From Clostridiales bacterium UBA8960 (GTDB lineage: Bacteria; Bacillota; Clostridia; Peptostreptococcales; Acidaminobacteraceae): a stretch of DNA of 9,744 nucleotides. Where the stretch lies: assembly GCA_003482695.1 (NCBI GenBank), contig DMYC01000301.1:1-9744 (forward strand), in the 5' to 3' direction. Below, piece after piece: positions 6,184 through 9,744 of the stretch; the first letter of the stretch is position 1, and every line of letters starts with the position of its first letter. The position numbers and the translations under genes were made by a program. The notes under the pieces were generated by a model. That model was not told the DNA's origin, ran no database searches, and was given only the letters and a program-made list of their open reading frames with translations.

Positions 6184-6567
6184 ATGTTCTTAATCATGGG
6201 TGTCAATCAATCTCAAAAGCCGCTGTCATTCTCCCAGCAAACGATCTGCGAATGTTGTGGCCGCTATGGCCGATATGAAAGCTTTATGACTTATATGAAC
6301 TTCAATTTGTTTTTTATTCCAATAATAAAGTGGCAATATAAATATTATTTTAAAACCAGTTGTTGCAACGCCTTGTATGAACTAAATCCAGAATATGCTC
6401 AACCGTTTAAAAGTGGCGATATCGACCATCTGACCTGTGACATGATTCACCTCGTTCAGCAAGGGCGAATGGAAGTGTCAGAGGCTGTAAAATGTGATGC
6501 ATGCGGTTACCTGGCAAATGAAGCATTCCTTTATTGCCCAAAATGTGGTAAACCGTTAAGGAGGTAA
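6184..6567 (+). CDS. Double zinc-ribbon protein of unknown function
   Basis: This 127-residue protein has two cysteine-based zinc sites. The first combines C22-x2-C25 in 'CECCGRYGRYESF' with C60-C61 in 'YYFKTSCCNALYEL', separated by a hydrophobic block 'FNLFFIPIIKWQYKYY' (40-55). This is a recognised zinc-ribbon family of unknown role often starting 'MFxIxG', which supports the ATG at 6184. The second is a classic C-terminal ribbon, C104-x2-C107 and C118-x2-C121 (KCDACGY...YCPKCGK). AGGAGG lies nine bases before the start; upstream ATGs lack a site. The last codons AGG AGG also form the ribosome site of ridA, whose ATG lies four bases past the stop. It could bind nucleic acid, protein or metal, and nothing here decides. 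Confidence 0.85.
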   Translation: MFLIMGVNQSQKPLSFSQQTICECCGRYGRYESFMTYMNFNLFFIPIIKWQYKYYFKTSCCNALYELNPEYAQPFKSGDIDHLTCDMIHLVQQGRMEVSEAVKCDACGYLANEAFLYCPKCGKPLRR

Positions 6568-6571
6568 ATGT

Positions 6572-6970
6572 ATGTCAAGAAAAGCGATTCAAGCTACTGG
6601 CGCCGTTGCTGTCGGACCATATTCCCATGCCGTCGACTCAGGGGACCTCGTCTTTCTCTCAGGTCAAACCCCTATCGACTCGAATACTGGCCAACTCATC
6701 ATAGGCGACATTATGGCACAAACAAAGCAATGTTTCATCAACTTGTTCAATGTCCTTGAATCCTGTGGCCTTTCCAGTGATCAGGTCCAAAAGGTCAACG
6801 TCTTTCTAACGGACATGAGTTATTTTAAGGAGATGAATGAAGTCTACGAAACCATGTTCACACCCCCCTATCCGGCACGCACAACGATAGGCGTTGCATC
6901 TCTCCCACTTGGCGCTTCTGTTGAGATCGAGTTGATCGCAAAGAACAAAGCCAAAATTTTAAAACTGTAA
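6572..6970 (+). CDS. ridA: RidA family reactive enamine/imine deaminase
   Basis: The 132-residue length is normal for the YjgF/YER057c/UK114 family, trimeric cytosolic proteins that hydrolyse reactive 2-aminoacrylate-type enamines and imines made by PLP enzymes. Visible hallmarks are 'AVGPYSHAV' (Y17), FLSGQTPID (29-36), 'VQKVNVFLTDM' and 'PPYPARTTIGVASLP', with the active-site Arg (R103) kept. The end 'VEIELIAKNK' keeps the family's Glu (118/120). The start is fixed by AAGGAGG at 6558-6564, seven bases upstream and lying within the last codons of the zinc-ribbon gene, which argues for translational coupling. RidA proteins of subgroups 1-7 differ in activity; presence of the Arg supports a working deaminase. 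No obvious terminator follows in the 35 bases before the convergent gene. Confidence 0.93.
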   Translation: MSRKAIQATGAVAVGPYSHAVDSGDLVFLSGQTPIDSNTGQLIIGDIMAQTKQCFINLFNVLESCGLSSDQVQKVNVFLTDMSYFKEMNEVYETMFTPPYPARTTIGVASLPLGASVEIELIAKNKAKILKL

Positions 6971-7005
6971 TCTAATGGAAGGAGCACCACTACAGCACAG
7001 TCGCA

Positions 7006-7284
7006 TTACCCACCTGCTGATAAAAATGCCAGTCTGTATGCGGCCATGAAAGCGTCCACGACGGCCTCTGAGCCTGTAAATGTGATATCGGTGATGGGCA
7101 CGATAAGGCGAATGACCGGGGGGGCTAGATTTGGGGCAATTTCAATGTTTATTTCTGAATTTCCAAAATAAGAGCTCGCATGGCTTTTCGAATACTTGAG
7201 GTCATGCGTTTCGGATATGGACTGGAAGTACGCGATGATTCTGTGAAATGGGATGCCGCTCATGATGGTTTTACTTACGTTCAT
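7006..7284 (-). CDS. Small uncharacterised protein ending in Leu-Ser-Ala-Gly-Gly
   Basis: I do not recognise this 92-residue product. It begins MNVSKTIMSGIPFHRIIAYF, continues with a polar region 'SETHDLKYSKSHASSYFGNSEINIEI', then 'APNLAPPVIRLIVPITDITF' (beta-strand-like, hydrophobic), and ends in a helix-like 'SEAVVDAFMAAYRLAFLSAGG'. The alternating strand/helix pattern suggests a small alpha/beta domain. It is soluble, with no signal peptide and no cysteines. I chose ATG at 7284 because GAGGAG lies nine bases upstream; an ATG 27 bases earlier lacks a site. It is convergent with ridA and divergent from the sensor gene. The terminal Gly-Gly is like ThiS/MoaD-type sulfur carriers, but I see no beta-grasp fold pattern, so this is only a resemblance. 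The coding call rests on the ribosome site and plausible composition. Confidence 0.6.
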   Translation of the reverse strand: MNVSKTIMSGIPFHRIIAYFQSISETHDLKYSKSHASSYFGNSEINIEIAPNLAPPVIRLIVPITDITFTGSEAVVDAFMAAYRLAFLSAGG

Positions 7285-7330
7285 GTGGTTGGTCTCCTCT
7301 ATGTCAAACATTTATTTTTTTATGAAAAAG

Positions 7331-7365
7331 TGATCCGGGGGACTGTCCCCTTGATCATTTTTTTG
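7331..7365 (+). repeat. Palindromic repeat R4 with terminator-like T tail
   Basis: This is the fourth copy of the TGATCA-bounded 27-bp near-palindrome (7331-7357), in plus orientation and followed by seven T (7358-7364) and G. The core is GGGGAC/GTCCCC instead of GGGGTC/GACCCC, so both sides changed together. One outer pair is lost (C at 7336). As RNA it would be a stable hairpin with a U tract, that is, a plus-strand terminator. No plus-strand gene ends just before it; it could stop transcripts coming from ridA across the antisense of the small gene. It touches the -10 region of the sensor gene's promoter. Confidence 0.8.
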
Positions 7366-7374
7366 TGCTATAAT
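7366..7374 (+). promoter_or_regulatory. Extended -10 promoter of the cyclic-di-GMP sensor gene
   Basis: TGC followed by consensus TATAAT (7369-7374) forms an extended -10, 27 bases before the sensor gene start. The -35 position would fall inside the R4 hairpin and shows no good match, so the repeat occupies the upstream promoter space. Confidence 0.55.
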
Positions 7375-7401
7375 GAATCATTATGGATCAAGGAGTGTAT
7401 G

Positions 7402-9744
7402 ATGAAAAAGTTCGTTTTCCGTATATATGCTATTGGAACCGCGTTTATTTTGATTGTTGCTTTGGGGATGACATTTGAATACATCGCCTTTAGAAACGTC
7501 GTCCGGGAAGAAATCCAATCCAGCCTCTCGCTTTCTAGAGACCTTATAAATCTAAAAATTCAGGACCGACTTTCAAATAAAAGCCAAACCATACTCGATG
7601 CACGATCGTTGATCATGACATCACCATCAGAAAAAGCCATCTTGACTTATTTAGAACAGCTTTTGGCAGATCAGCCAAACTTTGCTTCATTATACTATGG
7701 TTCCGCTGAGAACAAAATGATAAACGCCAGCGGCTGGATTCCGCCAGTAGGCTTTGACTTAACAACACGTCCATGGTACCTCAGCGCTGCAGAATCTGGA
7801 GAACTCATTTTCACAGACGCATTTTTGAATGCTTCAGGCGACCACATCATCGTGACGATTGCCGCCCCTGTCTATAAAAACAACACGCTTATCGGCGTCA
7901 TCGCAGGTGATATTAAAATCGATTCAATCCTTCAAATGGTAAGCACTCAAGCACTCGATGACAACGGATTTTCTTTCCTTGTCGATGGCAACGGCATCAT
8001 CCTCGCCCATCCGGATTACTTGACGCAACCGCTGAGCGACCTTTATAAGCTAGATGCGGTTTACCCCGAGTTGTCACAATTGTTCACATCATCCACCGCC
8101 TCACTCGAAAAACTTTCCATAAACGGTATAGAGGGGTACTTAGCTTTCTCTGAAATCAACGGAACGTCTTGGAAGGTTGCTTCCTTTATGCCGATCAAAG
8201 AATATGTTACCTCAGAACGCCAGCTTTTGCTAACGTTCTTTTTTACGATTGTAGCGATATTAGTCATTACGATTGTATTGGCATTCGTTCTACGGTTACA
8301 TTTGATCGTACCCATGATTAAGTTCAATCGTGACATACAGGGTATTTCGGTAGAAAATGATTTAAGCTACAGGCTCAACGATGAGACGAATGATATATTT
8401 ATTGGTCCTCGAGTTTCGATTAACGCCGTCCTCAATGAAGCGGAGAGCATCTTTGAAGCACTCATTCAAAGCGAAAAGCGAAATCGGGCGATCGTTGATG
8501 TTCATCCAGATTTAATATTTGTTTGCGATCAAACGGGTGTAATTCTTGACGTGCAGTCCAGCCGTTTCGAAAAAGTGTCGTTGTTTGGTCTTCAGTCCTA
8601 TATTGGAAAAACCATCAAAGATGCTTTGCCTGTAGAGATTGCGACTTTAGCTTATGAAGCCATCGAAAACGCACTCAATCAAAGTGGCATCCAATCATTT
8701 GAATTTTCATATAATCAACAAAACGTATCTACGTTCTTTGAAACTCGCATGGTGAAAACATCTGGCAAAAATGTACTTGCCATCGTTCGAAACGTCACGG
8801 AGCAAAAGCAAAACCAAATGTTGATTGAGAAACTCAGCTACCGCGATCAGTTGACGGGATTATACAACAGGCGCTTTTATGAAGAAGAACTTCAACGACT
8901 CGATACGCGAAGAAACTTGCCTATGAGTCTGGTTTTGCTTGATGTCAATGGCTTAAAGCTCACAAACGACGCTTTCGGTCACCAAACCGGAGACGAACTG
9001 TTAAGGCGTGTCTCGAGTATTGTTGCACATTGCTGCCGTACGGATGACATCATTTCCCGTATTGGCGGTGACGAATTTGTCATACTGCTGCCTTCCACAT
9101 CCAGTGAAGATGCAGAGATTGTCGTCGATCGCATCTATCAAAGCATTGATCAAGAGAGCATGGACACGATAAAACTTTCCGTCTCTATCGGCTATGCGAC
9201 TAAAACAGACCAAGATCAGATGATGAGTGAAATATTCACACTCGCCGAAGACAATATGTATCGTAAAAAATTACACGAGAGCCAGAGTATGCGCCACCAG
9301 ACGGTCAAAACAATCATCCATACTTTGAATGAAAAAAGCAGCCGTGAGAAAATCCATTCTGATGAAGTCAGTCGAATTTCCAAAATAATTGGCCATGCCA
9401 TGGGGTTAAGTTCAGAAAAAATGAAAGAACTTGAAGTTGCAAGCCTTTTACATGATATCGGAAAAATTTCAATTAGTGACGCTATTTTAAACAAAAATAG
9501 CGCGCTATCCGAAGGTGAAACCATCGAAATAAGGCGCCACTCCGAGTGTGGTTATCAGATATTGAAATCGGTTGATATTTATTCGTCTTTATCGGAAATT
9601 GTGCTGCATCATCATGAGAGATGGGATGGTGAAGGATATCCTTACGGTCTAAAAGGTGAAGCGATTCCGTTGCTCTCACGTATCATCACAGTGGCAGACG
9701 CCTATGAAGCCATGGTTTCAAGCAGGCCTTATAGAAGCGCTAGA
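7402..9744 (+). CDS. Membrane sensor with dCache, PAS, GGDEF and HD-GYP domains (3' end cut)
   Basis: The frame is open for 781 codons to the window edge. Order: membrane span 1 (about 5-27), extracellular dCache domain (about 35-270), membrane span 2 (about 275-297), HAMP-like linker, PAS (about 364-470), GGDEF (about 478-640) and HD-GYP (about 655 to the edge). The cyclase has YRDQLTGLYNRR, 'LDVNGLKLTNDAFGH', intact GGDEF (555-559) and an RxxD inhibitory site (R546, D549) five residues before it. The phosphodiesterase has HDIGK (684-688) and HHERWDGEGYP (737-747), both intact. It should thus be able both to make and to degrade cyclic di-GMP, with the balance set by the ligand domain. The dCache has R123-x-W125-Y126 and D170, the spacing I recall for amino-acid-binding dCache domains. 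For the start, AAGGAG lies six bases before ATG 7402 and only three before ATG 7399. Confidence 0.93.
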   Translation, partial: MKKFVFRIYAIGTAFILIVALGMTFEYIAFRNVVREEIQSSLSLSRDLINLKIQDRLSNKSQTILDARSLIMTSPSEKAILTYLEQLLADQPNFASLYYGSAENKMINASGWIPPVGFDLTTRPWYLSAAESGELIFTDAFLNASGDHIIVTIAAPVYKNNTLIGVIAGDIKIDSILQMVSTQALDDNGFSFLVDGNGIILAHPDYLTQPLSDLYKLDAVYPELSQLFTSSTASLEKLSINGIEGYLAFSEINGTSWKVASFMPIKEYVTSERQLLLTFFFTIVAILVITIVLAFVLRLHLIVPMIKFNRDIQGISVENDLSYRLNDETNDIFIGPRVSINAVLNEAESIFEALIQSEKRNRAIVDVHPDLIFVCDQTGVILDVQSSRFEKVSLFGLQSYIGKTIKDALPVEIATLAYEAIENALNQSGIQSFEFSYNQQNVSTFFETRMVKTSGKNVLAIVRNVTEQKQNQMLIEKLSYRDQLTGLYNRRFYEEELQRLDTRRNLPMSLVLLDVNGLKLTNDAFGHQTGDELLRRVSSIVAHCCRTDDIISRIGGDEFVILLPSTSSEDAEIVVDRIYQSIDQESMDTIKLSVSIGYATKTDQDQMMSEIFTLAEDNMYRKKLHESQSMRHQTVKTIIHTLNEKSSREKIHSDEVSRISKIIGHAMGLSSEKMKELEVASLLHDIGKISISDAILNKNSALSEGETIEIRRHSECGYQILKSVDIYSSLSEIVLHHHERWDGEGYPYGLKGEAIPLLSRIITVADAYEAMVSSRPYRSAR

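Noticed and set aside
6975..7049. ATG followed by a short frame after ridA, with an AAGGAG-like site at 6979-6984.
   Set aside because: The site lies inside the frame, no start codon follows it at a usable distance, and the 24-codon product overlaps the end of the convergent gene.
8061..8336. Minus-strand open frame of about 90 codons inside the sensor gene.
   Set aside because: It lies antisense to the conserved dCache/membrane region of an uninterrupted plus-strand gene and has no family resemblance of its own.

Overview
This window looks like chromosomal DNA from a Gram-positive anaerobe-type Firmicute, probably Clostridia-like. Genes are tightly packed with strong AGGAGG-type ribosome binding sites, GTG starts are used, promoters are TATAAT-like (several with an extended -10 TGn), and the protein families are typical of that group: split ChrA halves, a zinc-ribbon 'CGRYGRYE' protein, and a dCache/PAS/GGDEF/HD-GYP sensor with the Firmicutes-style 'DVNGLKLTNDAFGH' signature. 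I cannot name the genus.

Left part, mostly minus strand (1-1642): a truncated DUF4870/Tic20-like membrane protein, a tandem pair of palindromic repeats, a very small GNAT-fold protein, a third repeat that looks like an intrinsic terminator, and a one-span membrane Ser/Thr kinase-like protein whose catalytic HRD motif reads YRE. A divergent extended -10 promoter pair separates the kinase from a plus-strand cyclase-family metal hydrolase (1755-2402).

Middle part, one minus-strand operon (6081 down to 2424): NUDIX hydrolase, two half-size chromate transporter subunits with a 4-bp ATGA overlap, a uridine-kinase-like P-loop kinase, and a MATE efflux pump. Its likely terminator is a perfect 10-bp hairpin with a T tract that lies inside the 3' end of the convergent cyclase gene. 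The theme is transport and small-molecule housekeeping or detoxification, but no single pathway joins the members.

Right part: a compact divergent promoter region (6110-6162) appears to share one -35 segment between the NUDIX operon and a plus-strand zinc-ribbon/ridA pair. A small unrecognised minus-strand gene (7006-7284) follows, then a fourth copy of the palindromic repeat directly against the promoter of a large sensor gene. That gene (7402 to the window end, running off the edge) encodes dCache, PAS, intact GGDEF and intact HD-GYP domains, so it is predicted both to make and to degrade cyclic di-GMP in response to an extracellular ligand.

The most unusual signal not explained by genes is the family of four 27-bp TGATCA-bounded palindromes. 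They keep their pairing by covariation and share one conserved G.T wobble, which gives the hairpin an orientation. I do not see a clear new multi-gene system.
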